64,000 nt of DNA from Chlorops oryzae (Eukaryota > Arthropoda > Insecta > Diptera > Chloropidae). The notes beneath the pieces are model-generated. The model did no database searches, was not told the DNA's origin, and was given only the letters and a program-made list of their open reading frames with translations. How positions within the stretch are numbered: the first letter of the stretch is position 1; the number at the start of each line of letters is the position of its first letter. The stretch lies in assembly GCA_020466095.1 (NCBI GenBank), contig CM035807.1, forward strand, positions 9,247,697-9,311,696, in the 5' to 3' direction. Positions 1 to 10,874 of the stretch are shown here, piece by piece. The translations under genes were made by a program, and so were the position numbers.

Positions 1-200
1 TAACAAGGATCGAGAGTGGGTGAGGGGGGAAAATTATAATTATCAATGTGACATTTAGTTACTTGAAAAAGTATCTTCCTTGAAATACTTACTTGGAAAG
101 TTGAAGTGAAAGTGTGTGTGTGTGTGGTCTTTTCGGTCGATTTGGAAATGAAAATCAAATACTAGTGGGATTCATTCAGGTTTGTAAAGGACGAGGCAAA

Positions 201-1312
201 TCTATTTATTATTTTTATAATTTTTATTATTTTTATAATTTTTATAATTTTTATAATTTTTTATATATTTTTAAATTTTTAATTTAATTTTTATAATTTT
301 TATAATTTTTATTATTTTTATATTTTTATAATTTTATAAAATAAATTTTTATAATTTTTATAATTTTTATAATTTTTATCAATTTTATATTTTTAAATTT
401 TAATAATTTTTATAATTTTATATTTTTTATAATTTTTTAATAAATTTTTATAATTTTTAAATTTTTATAAATTTTATTATAATTTTTATTATTTTTAAAT
501 TTTTACAATTTTTATAATTTTATAATTTTTATATATTTTTATATATTTTTATAATTATCACTTATAATTTATTTATAAATTTTATTAATTTTTAAATTTT
601 TATAATTTTTAAATTTTTATAATTTTTATAATTTTTATAATTTTTTATAATTTTTATAATTTTTATAATTTTTATAGATTTTTATTATTTTTATAATTTT
701 ATAAATAATTTTTTTTTATCAATTTTTATAATTTTTATTAATTTTTATAATTTTCTATATTATTGATAATTTTTATAAATTTTGTATAGTTTTTATAATT
801 TTTATAATTTTTCATTATTTTTATAAATTTTTATTTATATTTTTATAATTTTTTATTTAATTTTTATAATTTTTATAATTTTTATAATTTTTATAATTTT
901 TATAATTTTTATAATTTTTATAATTTTTATAATTTTTATAATTTTTATAATTTTTATAATTTTTATATTTATTTTTATAATTTTTATATATTTTTATAAT
1001 TTTTAATTTTTATAATTTTTATTAATTTTTATAATTTTTATAATTTTTATAATTTTTTATTTTATAATTTTTATAATTTTTATAATTTTTATAATTTTTA
1101 TAATTTTTATAATTTTTTATAATTTTTATAATTTTTATATTTTTTATTTATATTTTATAATTTTTATAATTTTATAATTTTTATATTTTTATAATTTTTA
1201 ATTTTTAATTTTTATAATTTTTTATAATTTTTATAATTTTTATATTTTTTAATTTTTATAATTTTTATTATTTTTATTACTTTTATTATTATTTTATTTT
1301 TATTATTGTACA
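201..1312. repeat. AT-only minisatellite, 9-bp unit TTTTTATAA
   Basis: About 1.1 kb consists almost entirely of T and A, built from imperfect tandem copies of the 9-mer TTTTTATAA. Perfect runs are longest near 860-965, with unit-length variants such as TTTTATAA and TTTTTTATAA elsewhere. No gene lies inside it. The boundaries are approximate because the repeat fades into ordinary AT-rich DNA. Array length is likely to be assembly-sensitive. Confidence 0.9.
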
Positions 1313-2440
1313 TTTCAATTTAATATTTAATTATTAGTTACTATTTATTATTTATAAGTTATAATTTATTATTTATTTTTTTTTTTTTATTCGGTTTTTA
1401 TTATTATGAACTATAAATGAATGAAAAATTATTCTTAACCAATTTATGAAATAAGCACATTCTGATCTCGCTAAAAAGGACATTTGCTCTTCGAGAAAAT
1501 ACCACACAATGAGGATGAAGCAGGACTTTTGTATGGATTCAAGAAAGTGAAAAAAATCAAATAAACATCTGCTCGTTCCAACAATTTTTTCAACACAAAT
1601 GAAAACAAAGAAGCTCAAAAGCCACACAATCGACCGGGTGTTAAGAAAGAAAGTGAAAAAATTTAAGCATGCTTAAAAAACCTTTGGCTAAAATTATTAA
1701 TTTTTTTTTTTTTCTCCACATGCGGCAAGGACAGCTTTTCTGGTCTAAACACGCTTTTTTTCCTGCTACCAAGTGAGTCGCCAAATTGTTTATGCTAAAA
1801 ACCTACTTCCACATTGCGGTCGGTGGTGGCCCAATGCGAGAGCGCGTGTGGTCATTTAAGGATTTAATGAAGCGTGAAAATTTTATAATGAATATTTGGC
1901 TTTGGCTAGTGGCAAACATAAAAACAAAACAAAAAAATTCGTTAACAGTTAGCAGTTAAGGTGTTTTCGGATCGTATGACAAGCAAGATTAGAATTTGAA
2001 CGTGAAATTTGGCGACGATTTTAGATTTGAAAGATCGATATCGAGATCGTGCGATGCAATACGAATAGTTTGTAAGCCAAATTTCGACCTGAACATTGGA
2101 CCGTTAATTAAGAGACTCCAATATTGTTTCAAGTTATCGTGGTAAAAGTAAATTTTGAAAGCTGGAAGTATCCAAGTCGAGTTGAAGGGATTTTCACTTT
2201 CTTCCAATAAAAATTTTTTTGGAAATTTTCAGTCCAAAGTGAGACTCAAGTTTTTTTTTTTTACTTTGAATCGCTTTTTAGACCCCAGCGTCTTCGAATT
2301 TCAAGGCTTTTTTGACGTCTGAAACGCCTCAAATGTGCATAAAAGTGTGTGAGTGACATTAATGTTTTTCATACTCTTTCAGCACTGTCCGCTATTTACA
2401 TGGATATACACACGGCTGCTGCTTAAAAATGTCGGTCAGG
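1313..2440. other. AT-rich gene-free stretch
   Basis: No supported gene. Several poly-T runs of 9-13 bases are present (about 1378-1389, 1701-1711, 2252-2262). Short minus-strand open frames exist, but none shows a recognisable domain or a convincing splice context. Confidence 0.5.
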
Positions 2441-3178
2441 CCCGACTTTTATATACCCGGCATCCCTTCAATATGGGCACTCTGTGGTTTTCCTTTTCTT
2501 ACGGAAAATAACAAAAAATCAATGCCATTATTTGTGGGCGTGGCTGTAGGATAACGACGCCCATTTTTTTCAAGAATCGGTCTCTTCTGGTAGTGTACCA
2601 AATATCAATGAAATGTGTTGAATGGTTCGCGAGTTATAAGCATTTTACTAAATACATATTAAATTGAGCGTAACAGTGGGCGGATGTTTGCCATTTTCCC
2701 TTAGGATCATTCTCGGGAATCGACATACCTATGTACCAATTTTCTATGTGGTTGCTAGAAAGACGAACGGACATGTCTAAATCGATTCTGTTTCCAATCC
2801 TAATCAAGAATATAAGTACACCCAGCTCTGTTCTTACACGGTAGATTGCTTGCTCGAAAATCCGTGTAAAAAAAAATCGTGTAAAAAACTATACGTGGCT
2901 TATGGTAAAATCGGGGATATATTCCAGATATGTAAAAAATCGTGTTAGATGAAAAAACTGTAAATATTTTCCCACAAAATCGTGGAAGAAAAGTATTAAT
3001 AAAATCCATATAAATATTTACAAACCAAAACCAATTCTTTTTTATTACAAAAAAATAATAAAAAAAATAAATAAAATTAGTCAAACAAAACTTTAACTTA
3101 AATATTAACTATTATAACTTTATTGATCGAACTGATCACTTACACAACACAATCGTAAATAACAAAATTCTATATCAA

Positions 3179-4393
3179 CCCAATAAACACAACGATATCG
3201 TAACGATATCGAGGCAATATCGTTTTCTCTTAAAAATGTTTCGCGACGATAATTCGAGACGATATCGAGACGATTTCGATATCGTGAGAGAGTCACTTAT
3301 CATTAGCGAATCGAGATTTTCATCGTTCTCGAATCGTTAACGAGCCTTAACTCGAATCGCTAGCGAATCGAGATTTTCATCGCTCTCGAATCGTTAACGG
3401 ACGATTAGCAAAAAAATCATTAATTTTTATATTTAATGTAAAATTCAAATAACAGTCTTATTATAATACTATTTTCGGTTAAAAAAAAAAAAAAAAAAAC
3501 GGTTCTATTGCTGGTAACCACGCTTTTGAATCCACCGCGGTGATTTGAACACCGAACCTCTTGATTTCTAGTCATGTTTCTAGTCTGCCTACCCATTACG
3601 CCGTCTTCGCCGAATTGATAATTGAATGATTTTATTTTCGTTTATAAGTTTAGCTTGATTCTATATTTACCTCGAATGCCTTACCGATTTGGAAACAAAT
3701 TAACTTAAAACTACCTTCGAGAATTAAAGTTTCGTACAACATTAAAACAAATAAACACAAAAACGTTAACGAGTTCGAATCCGATTCGATTCACGAATTC
3801 TGTTTAATGCGATTTCGCGCTCTACGAATTACGATTTCGAATTCGATTCGAACTCGTTATCGTTTTTGTGTTTATTAGGTCCTACTTATTTTTCTTCTAT
3901 CTTCCCTTTGTGTTTCGAGTTCAAAACTGAGATTATTCACTAAACTACTAGTTCTAGTGATTTCGTTTTTCTCAACATTCGTAACAAATTTGTGGACGAT
4001 ATAATCTTCGTTTTTGTATTTATTGGGCCTAAAAATGTTTCGTCTTTCGATTATTTCGCGAGGCCAAAATCACGATATTCGAGAAATTTGTTTTTCGCGA
4101 ACTTCGTCTCGATATCTTCGCGAGTCCAAAATCGCAATATCGAGATTTTGATTTTTGCTCGAATTTCGTTTCGATATCTTCGCGAGGCCAAAATACGATA
4201 TCGAGAAATTGTGATTTTTCGCGAAGTCGTCTCGATATCTTCGCGACACCAAAATTACGATATTGAGAAATTCTATCTTCTCGAACTCATCTCGATATCG
4301 TCGCGAGCCTAAATCGCGATATCGAGAAATTCGGTTTTCTCGAATTCGTCTCGATATCGTTACGATATCGTCCTCGTTTTTGTGTTTATTGGG
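3179..4393. repeat. Foldback-like composite bounded by CCCAATAAACACA inverted ends
   Basis: The left boundary CCCAATAAACACAA (3179) is inverted at the right boundary TTGTGTTTATTGGG (4380-4393). Versions of the same end occur inside: 3750-3879 is a palindromic unit (AATAAACACAAAAACG to CGTTTTTGTGTTTATT), and another end lies at about 4010-4027. A 42-bp direct repeat (TAGCGAATCGAGATTTTC...) occurs at about 3304 and 3361. The interior is rich in CpG-containing palindromes such as ATATCGAT, GATATCG and TCGCGA, unlike the AT-rich surroundings. Confidence 0.6.
4041..4346. repeat. Five tandem copies of a degenerate 60-bp unit
   Basis: Units begin at 4041, 4105, 4167, 4228 and 4288 and are 64, 62, 61, 60 and 59 bp long. 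Each runs CGTCTCGATATCTTCGCGAG, then CCAAAAT, then CGATATCGAGAAATT, then a TTTTCTCGAA-like segment. The array sits at the right end of the foldback composite. Open frames on both strands here come from the repeat and are not genes. Confidence 0.8.
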
Positions 4394-4697
4394 AAGACGC
4401 GATGAGGAAAAAGAGCAATAGTAAAAATCGGGTATTCCCCGTAATGTGAACAAGCCATGAAGTAGAGTTGCCATATAGATAAGTTTCTGTTTTTAAGGGA
4501 TCGTGTTAAAACAAAAATTTCGTGTAACAAAATTTTTTTTCTTTTTGTTTAACCGCGTTATTTCAAAATCGTGTAAAAAAAGACCGTGTAAAAAGAGAGC
4601 CGAGTGTATATATTTTTCTATGCTTAAGGAGCTTAGTTCTAGCTGTTACTAGATCCGCCGAAAACTAATAAACCCTGCTCGCTGGGTATAATAAATA

Positions 4698-5101
4698 GAG
4701 AGAGAGATATGTATGTATGTATGTATGTATGTAAAAGCGATGATGACGCGATCTTCAATATAGTAAGAGCAACAAGTAATTAAATTTGAAAGAGAGAAAT
4801 ATATACAATTTTAAACGATTGGGAAGAATTCATACGAAAGGGCATGGCTTCAAATGTTCGAAACTTTGAAAATATTCCATTGCAATGTTTTACTGCTGAG
4901 AGTTTTGTTTATAATGAAGTCGCGATGTTCATTCAGTATTGTTTACTGATCATATGTTTGTCCATATACATACATAAATGAGGGCTTAGAAACATTTTCT
5001 GGCAGCTTTGGCTTCGGAGATTCAATACGATGCATTCCCGATATCACTCTGTGTATTTGTCGTTCAGTTCCTCTCTTTGCTTGTGCTGATCAGGACTAAA
5101 A
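4698..5101. other. Upstream region of the DXO-family gene
   Basis: This contains a (GTAT)n microsatellite at about 4709-4733 and ordinary AT-rich sequence. It presumably holds the promoter and 5' leader of the gene starting at 5102, but I see no confident core-promoter motif. Confidence 0.35.
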
Positions 5102-6636
5102 ATGTCGTGTGAAGGTTTTGAAAATTTCTGCGTCTTAAAGAAAGATGAACTATTGCAATGTGATAGTGAAAAAGTTGAAATCGATCGACCCCGAATTTTG
5201 GATATCATGTTAACCGAAAATGGGAAACTCGTAAAGCCTCGAAACTTAAAGTATTTTCGCCATCCGCATCCCTCAGAGTATCCTCTAAATTTGAATTTAG
5301 GCTACAAAGACATTAAACCACGAAGTGAAGAGTACTACCACTATGCTATGGGAAACGTGGAAAAATATTTAATGGAAAACAATGGACGCGCTTTGCTTGA
5401 AAATGCAAATGGAAATCATCAAATTTGTACAACCAGATCTGTGCTAACAACCCTCATGATGACGCCATATCGAATGGCACCCAGTCATTGGAACAATTGG
5501 ACATTTAAAGCAATAAAATTCCAAGGCGTTATATACTTGATTCGAGAAAAGCACTTTCACTTTTCGAAAGCTAAAATTCATACTTATCAATTTAAGTTCC
5601 AACAATACTGCTTTTCAGGTAATTACATGAATAAAATGTTTCGTATATGTACACACCAGATAACAAGGAATAACTGCTTAAGTTCATTTAACCACGAAAT
5701 TACTCATCTTTTATACTGTTATTCATTTCTATAATTAACTTGAATCCTGCCTTTTATCAAATCATTTCTTTATATTATTAATTAATAGTATTTGCAATGT
5801 ATTAATATTATTTTTATCTATAGTACTTATATAAAAATTTAATAATATAAAATACAAATTTTTCCTTTGAATGTGAAGATTTTCCGGGAAAGCAGCCCAA
5901 CATCGATGAGCCGATTGATATAAACGAACAATATTCAGCAATTTTTCGGACTACAATCGACAATTTCAATCTGTATTATTCATCGGAAATAGTTGGCGTG
6001 GAATCACAACATGAAATCCGAGATTTGTGAGTAAACGAATTTTAACGATAAGTCAAATTGAAAGAAAAAAATTATTTTCCTTTAGAACAAATGAAGACGC
6101 TCTCAATGAATGCCGTTTTGTTATGACAAAAGTTATATATGATAAAACAAGTAACCCAAAGACACGAAACTGGAAAACGCATCCAAAATTTTTTAAAGAC
6201 ATGGATGCAATGTTATTTAACAGGTGTTGACATTATCTACGTGGGCTTGAGAACTGAAAATGGTTTTGTAAATCGTCGGTTAGAGCATTCGGACACACAA
6301 AGTTTGATTCAGGTAGCGTAGAACATCGACTTGATTTTAAAAGTTTAACCCTTGAATTATATGAACTTATTATATTTCAAGGACCAAAAAAAGAGCGCGT
6401 GCACACGCTTTCTCCATAATTTTCTGAAGAAACTCCAGAGCACAATGGCCCAAGTCGATTGTCCATACACGGTCTTCGAATTTAAATTCGATTCATCAGA
6501 AAAAACTATTAAGCTGCGCATACACGAAGGAAAGACTGAGAAATCATTTCTGACCGAGGAATTCATTAAGTATATGCAAAAAAAGAGGAACTTATTTGAT
6601 AAAATTTGTAACTTATTCTTTAACTGGTGCCAGTAA
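5102..6636 (+). pseudogene. DXO/Rai1-family decapping-nuclease-like gene, catalytically degenerate, one frameshift
   Basis: Four exons can be joined: 5102-5618, 5879-6026, 6086-6312 and 6382-6636, all with GT-AG introns and matching phases. The product resembles DXO/Rai1/Dom3Z proteins along their length: the LTTLMMTPY stretch followed by KFQGVIYL, a degenerate YKFEQY motif, the SEI motif, WMQCYLTGV, and a C-terminal RFLHNFL region. Known DXO enzymes remove incomplete RNA caps using several metal-binding acids. Here the acid in FKFQQY is Q, the D of GEVD is V, and the E of ELK is M, while the R of TTR, the lysine and the WMQ glutamine remain. Drosophila Cutoff is a similar enzyme-dead family member; orthology is not established. 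Between 6185 and 6197 (A4T6A3) the frame changes by one base, so the copy is either a pseudogene or has a sequencing error. The intron choice at 6313-6381 is the simplest in-frame solution; an alternative is a 50-nt intron at 6263-6312. Confidence 0.75.
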
Positions 6637-6688
6637 ATGTATTCCAGTGTACTCATTTAAAAACAAAATTGTTGTCGATTTATATTAA

Positions 6689-6817
6689 GGGTCCTCATGC
6701 AACGCATTTACACCGTGTAAGCTGAGTGAAGTAAAACTGTCAAATTTTGTATGCAATTTTGACAGTTTTACTTATTTCACTCAGCTTACACGGTGTAAAT
6801 GTGTTGGATGAGGACCC
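6689..6817. mobile_element. 129-bp palindromic MITE
   Basis: Two arms of about 58 bp (GGGTCCTCATGCAACGCATT... and its near-exact inverse ending GAGGACCC) meet at a short loop. An ATATTA sequence lies near both ends, possibly a target duplication offset by one base. There is no coding capacity. It lies 50 bp downstream of the DXO-family gene. Confidence 0.8.
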
Positions 6818-7935
6818 ATATTATGTATAGCAGAATGCCCAGCTCTCCTACATGAGAGAAAGAGTACGCAACTAATGGAAGTCATACAGACAAAGGAACT
6901 GTTTGAACTTGACATAGTTAAGATTAGGACTTACCTAATGAAAACCGGAGTGATGCAAGCCCTCCGATGAAAATTACATCGGATATGGCACAATATTTCC
7001 TTTAGTGAACGCAGTGCTACGAACAGTTAGTGTTCGAACCCTTACCGAATAATAATACTTGTGACAGCTAGAAATGAAATTATCATTCGTACATTGCAAC
7101 TATTCACTGCCCTTCCCAATGAATTACCTGTCAAAATGGTCTGCAAGAATAACGTCTAATTTCGCTTTTAGAACAAAAACAACAAACATCTTGTAACTAA
7201 TTTCGAGATTAATTTTTTACGAGTGACATTTCCCTCAAGGAATATGCAAGTTTGGCAGAGCAGTAACTAAAATATCGATAGACGTAGAAGACATCGAATC
7301 GATAGGTCTTAAAGCATCGATATTTTCAATGAGACCATTTACACTAGTCAATTCTTATATATATTCCCTGCAGATTTTCGAATAGCGTTGACTGCCGTTT
7401 TTCAAATTAACTGGTCGCTATAAGTTTGATTGCTCTTTTCGGAATAGTGTGAAAAACGACTTTTTATACTTAAGAAGTATATTTCTTGGAATTCTAAAGA
7501 ATTATCAAACTAATGTCATGTTCAGACGACATTTGATTCGGGCCTCATTCGTAATTTACAGGCGAATCACGTTGTGAATCACGTTATTTGCCATACAAAG
7601 TTTGACAAGCTGAATTACCTCATTCGAACGTAATTCAATTTGAAACACGTGGGAATATATATACAAGGAGGCGGATTTTAAAAGCTCTTCTTGCTTAGTT
7701 TTCACCAATCTATCCATACTTTTTACCCATACTTAGCACACTCACTTTAGTATGACGCTTATAATTCTCATTTGGTTTATCAAATAGGATATACATATAA
7801 GACTCGCAGAATTTCTGCAAATTTTTGACGGCGTGAAATCGATCATTTCTATAATCGAAAGCGATCATTTCTGTCCATTTAAAAAAAGCCCTCTGTCACC
7901 GCTAACACCGCCTTTCCAAAGCTAAAGTTAATGTA
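6818..7935. other. Gene-free stretch
   Basis: No gene is seen. TATCGATA-like motifs occur near 7273-7325. A short imperfect repeat (GAATCACGTTGTGAATCACG, about 7564) lies in the middle. The remainder is ordinary AT-rich DNA. Confidence 0.4.
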
Positions 7936-8440
7936 ATAGCTTGTTCTCACGGTGTTGTGAAGCAAGTGCTTCGGCTTTCATTCTCGCTTCACACGCAGCT
8001 TCTCCATACAAATTTTTGACAGCCCGAAGCACTATCTCTACTTGCTTCAGTTTGAAGCAAGTAGCGAAGCAAGTTAAATTTGATATCAACCCTGCTTTTT
8101 AACGAAAATAATCGGAAATAGTGGGAAATAAATGACAACAGAGAAAGAAAAATAAACAAACCCGGGTAAAAAGATGCATTCTTGAAAAATATATTATGCT
8201 TAACAATTAACTTACACTTTATCTCCATTCCGCAACAACCAAATTTTTTGCACACGCTAATAAACAAAAACCAACAGTCAAAACAAAGCAGTGCTGCCAA
8301 CTGTTAGCAACAGAATGTGCAAAAATATCTATGTTGGTATCGCTGGAACGAAGCAAGATTGCACCGTGAGAACGGGTAAATCTGCATCTCGCTTCAGATA
8401 ACCGAAACACTTGCATCAAATCGCCGTGAGAACAAGCTAT
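7936..8440. mobile_element. 505-bp non-autonomous element with ATAGCTTGTTCTCACGG inverted ends
   Basis: The left end ATAGCTTGTTCTCACGG (7936) is inverted at the right end CCGTGAGAACAAGCTAT (to 8440). The subterminal parts also correspond (AAGCAAGTGCTTCGG on the left, CCGAAACACTTGCAT on the right). Internally the motif GAAGCAAGTAGCGAAGCAAG repeats. No transposase is encoded. The element ends about 270 bp before the beta-PheRS start codon. Confidence 0.75.
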
Positions 8441-8450
8441 AAATGAATTA

Positions 8451-8522
8451 ATACTATCGATAGTCGCCAAAAAACCCATCGATGTTGTCGATTGCTTGAA
8501 ACCCTCGATAGTGCTATCGATT
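8451..8522. promoter_or_regulatory. DRE/CGATA cluster upstream of beta-PheRS
   Basis: TATCGATA lies within the palindrome ACTATCGATAGT (about 8453-8464). CATCGATG (8478-8485) and CTCGATAGTGCTATCGATTG (8503-8522) follow within 70 bp. In flies TATCGATA is the DREF site and clustered CGATA is bound by BEAF-32; both mark housekeeping promoters. The position 190-260 bp before the beta-PheRS ATG fits a promoter, but the assignment is inferred. Confidence 0.6.
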
Positions 8523-8711
8523 GTTTCTCCAGCTCTAATGCGGAGCCAACGCTCTCTTCTTTATAGTTTGAAAGCAGCTGATACTTTGCCGCAGTTTGAA
8601 AAACCTGCCACTGTCGTGGATTGACCAATACAGCGTTACCCATACTGTCGTTCTTGATTATAATAAACCGAAATTCTTTTAAGGCATTTTTAAATCGAAA
8701 GAGTTTTTAAA

Positions 8712-10874
8712 ATGCCCACTATCGGCGTAAAACGCGACCTTCTTTTCGATGCATTGGGCAAAAAGTACAGTAAGTATTTAAGAATCTGGACGTATTGATC
8801 GATCTACCACGTTGCACTTTTAGAAAACAGCTGTTTTTTTTTTCAAACGTGATGATAGCCGCTAGACGTTTAAATTTTTTGATTTTTTTTTTTTAATTTA
8901 AACGAACCTGAAGGATATCTTATTATTGTTTCCTTTTGCAGCCGATGATGAATTTCAGCAGCTATGTTTTGCATTCGGCTTGGAGCTTGATGAAGTGGTA
9001 AGTACGATTAGAAATTTATATTGCATTCAGTTAATTAATCCAACGAATTGAATTGAAGACAACGGAAAAGCAAATGCTGACTAAAGAGCAAGGGGATGCA
9101 GCAGCAGCTAAGGATGCCTCCGAGGAGATAATATATCGAATTGATATTCCAGCTAATCGTTACGATTTGCTTTGTCTGGAAGGCTTAGTAACGGGTTTGA
9201 TGGTCTTTCAGGGAAAGTACGTACGTTGGACATTGTACATACAATATTTTTTCCGGCTTAATCACTTTCAGTATTGAATTTTTTTTTTTTTTTTTTTAGA
9301 ATGCAACCACCCCATTTCAAATTAATTGAACCCAAAGAACGTCAAGTTTTGAAAATCCTTCCCGAAACGGCACAGATACGTCCATTTGCAGTTGCAGCGG
9401 TGCTCCGGAATATAAAATTCACTCCAGATTCGTACGATAGCTTTATCGATCTGCAGGATAAATTACATCAGAATATCTGTCGGAAGCGTACACTTGTTGC
9501 TATTGGAACACACGACCTGGATACAGTAAAAGGACCGTTCACCTATGAAGCACGTTCGCCAACGAATATCAAATTTAAACCACTTAATCAAACGAAGGAA
9601 ATGAATGGCAACGAACTAATGGAATTCTATGCAACGCATGCACAATTGAAACAGTATTTGCCCATCATACGTGATTCTCCAGTATATCCGGTAATTTATG
9701 ATGCAAATGGTATTGTCCTCTCACTGCCGCCCGTCATCAATGGTGATCATAGTAAAATATCATTGCAAACAAAAAATGTATTCATTGAATGTACGGCAAC
9801 GGATCTGACGAAAGCGAAAGTTGTGCTGGACACAATTGTATGTATGTTCTCCGAACATTGTAGTGAAAAATTTACGATTGAACCATGCGATGTCATACAA
9901 CCCGATGGTAAGCTTGTGATCACCTATCCTGAGTTATCTGTTCGCGAAGAGCGTATATCCGCAAAGAAAGCGAATTTAGCAATTGGTATCGAAGAATCGC
10001 CATCGAATATTGTAGATATGCTAACTCGCATGTATCTCGAATCGAAATTAATTACGGACGATGAGATAAATGTGAAAATACCGCCAACGCGACACGATGT
10101 CATACATGCTTGTGACATTTACGAGGATATTGCCATTGCATACGGTTATAATAATATCAAAAAGTCACTTCCGTCATTCATGCATATAGCCAAACAGTTT
10201 CCTCTAAATAAGCTGACGGAACAACTGCGAGAACAAGTTGCACAATCGGGCTTTACCGAGGCACTGACATTTACTTTATGTTCGCGTGATGATATTGCAC
10301 GGAAGCTAAATAAATCGATTGAATCAATGCCGGCTGTGCATATATCCAATCCGAAGACTCTCGAATTTCAAGTTGTTCGCACATCGCTTATTCCGGGACT
10401 GCTGAAGACACTTGTTGCCAATAGGAAAATGCCATTACCTTTGAAATTGTTCGAAATAAGCGATGTTGTTGTGATCGATGACGATGCCGAAGTGGGTGCA
10501 CGTAATGAACGCCGTTTATGTGCAATCAATTGCAATAAATCGGCTGGATTTGAAGTTGTTCATGGATTGCTCGATCGCGTTATGCAATTGCTTGAAGTTA
10601 CCTGGAAGTCCGGTAATATCAAAAGCGGATACTATCTCAAGGCCACTGAAGGTTTGAACATTTTTTGCATTCAAAATTGTTCTTATTTAAAAAAAAAAAA
10701 AAAAACCAATTTCTTTTCCTTAGATCCTGCATACTTTCCAGGCCGTTGTGCGAATATCATGCTGGATAATGTTGTCATTGGGAAAATTGGAGTATTGCAT
10801 CCGACTGTTTTAAATTCTTCGAATTAACAACTCCATGTTCTGTTGTTGAATTCAACATTGAGCCATTTGTCTGA
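8712..10874 (+). CDS. beta-PheRS: Phenylalanyl-tRNA synthetase, beta subunit (cytosolic)
   Basis: This is the beta chain of the cytosolic alpha2-beta2 enzyme that attaches phenylalanine to tRNA-Phe. Exons are 8712-8769, 8942-8997, 9059-9216, 9300-10651 and 10724-10874, with consistent splice phases. The start is the first ATG of a frame beginning [19 protein letters not shown], matching the conserved N terminus. Conserved blocks include [13 protein letters not shown], the B3/4 region (IGTHDLDT to FIECTATD), the B5 region ([27 protein letters not shown] begins at about 10077) and the catalytic-like core ending [13 protein letters not shown]...IGVLHPTVL. As written, a one-base deficit at about 10815-10824 brings an early TAA at 10825-10827, whereas the expected C-terminal tail (FELTTPC...IEPFV) is intact in the next frame and stops at 10872-10874. 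The indel is probably an assembly error because the gene is essential. A polyadenylation signal AATAAA lies at 10986-10991. Confidence 0.95.

Larger units (their letters stand above)
2819..4606. mobile_element. Nested element with about 25-bp terminal inverted repeats and TA flanks
   Basis: The left end (CACCCAGCTCTGTTCTTACAC) and the inverted right end (CACTCGGCTCTCTTTTTACAC) match at most positions and both continue into ACGGT. TA dinucleotides lie directly outside (2817-2818 and 4607-4608), as expected for Tc1/mariner-type TA insertion, although no transposase is present. The interior is itself composite: it contains the CCCAATAAACACA-bounded foldback at 3179-4393 and a tRNA-like segment near 3527-3603. 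Confidence 0.55.
2441..4697 (-). mobile_element. Interspersed repeat (minus orientation) split by a nested insertion
   Basis: Read on the minus strand, this begins near 4697 with a TATACCC hairpin and ends near 2441 with a GGGTATA-type end. It contains the block CGATTTAGACATGTCCGT (2771-2785 region), which is shared with the plus-strand element at 36475-37310. The two copies therefore belong to one dispersed family whose superfamily I cannot name. This copy is interrupted by the element at 2819-4606. Confidence 0.55.

Noticed and set aside
1989..2207. Minus-strand 72-codon frame reading from TTGGAAGAAAGTG
   Set aside because: Composition is plausible for coding sequence, but there is no ATG, recognisable motif or splice site; kept only as a note.
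4041..4474. Regularly spaced repeats and overlapping open frames that could suggest a CRISPR-like array
   Set aside because: The units are directly tandem and degenerate, without unique spacers, in a eukaryotic genome; the open frames follow the repeat.
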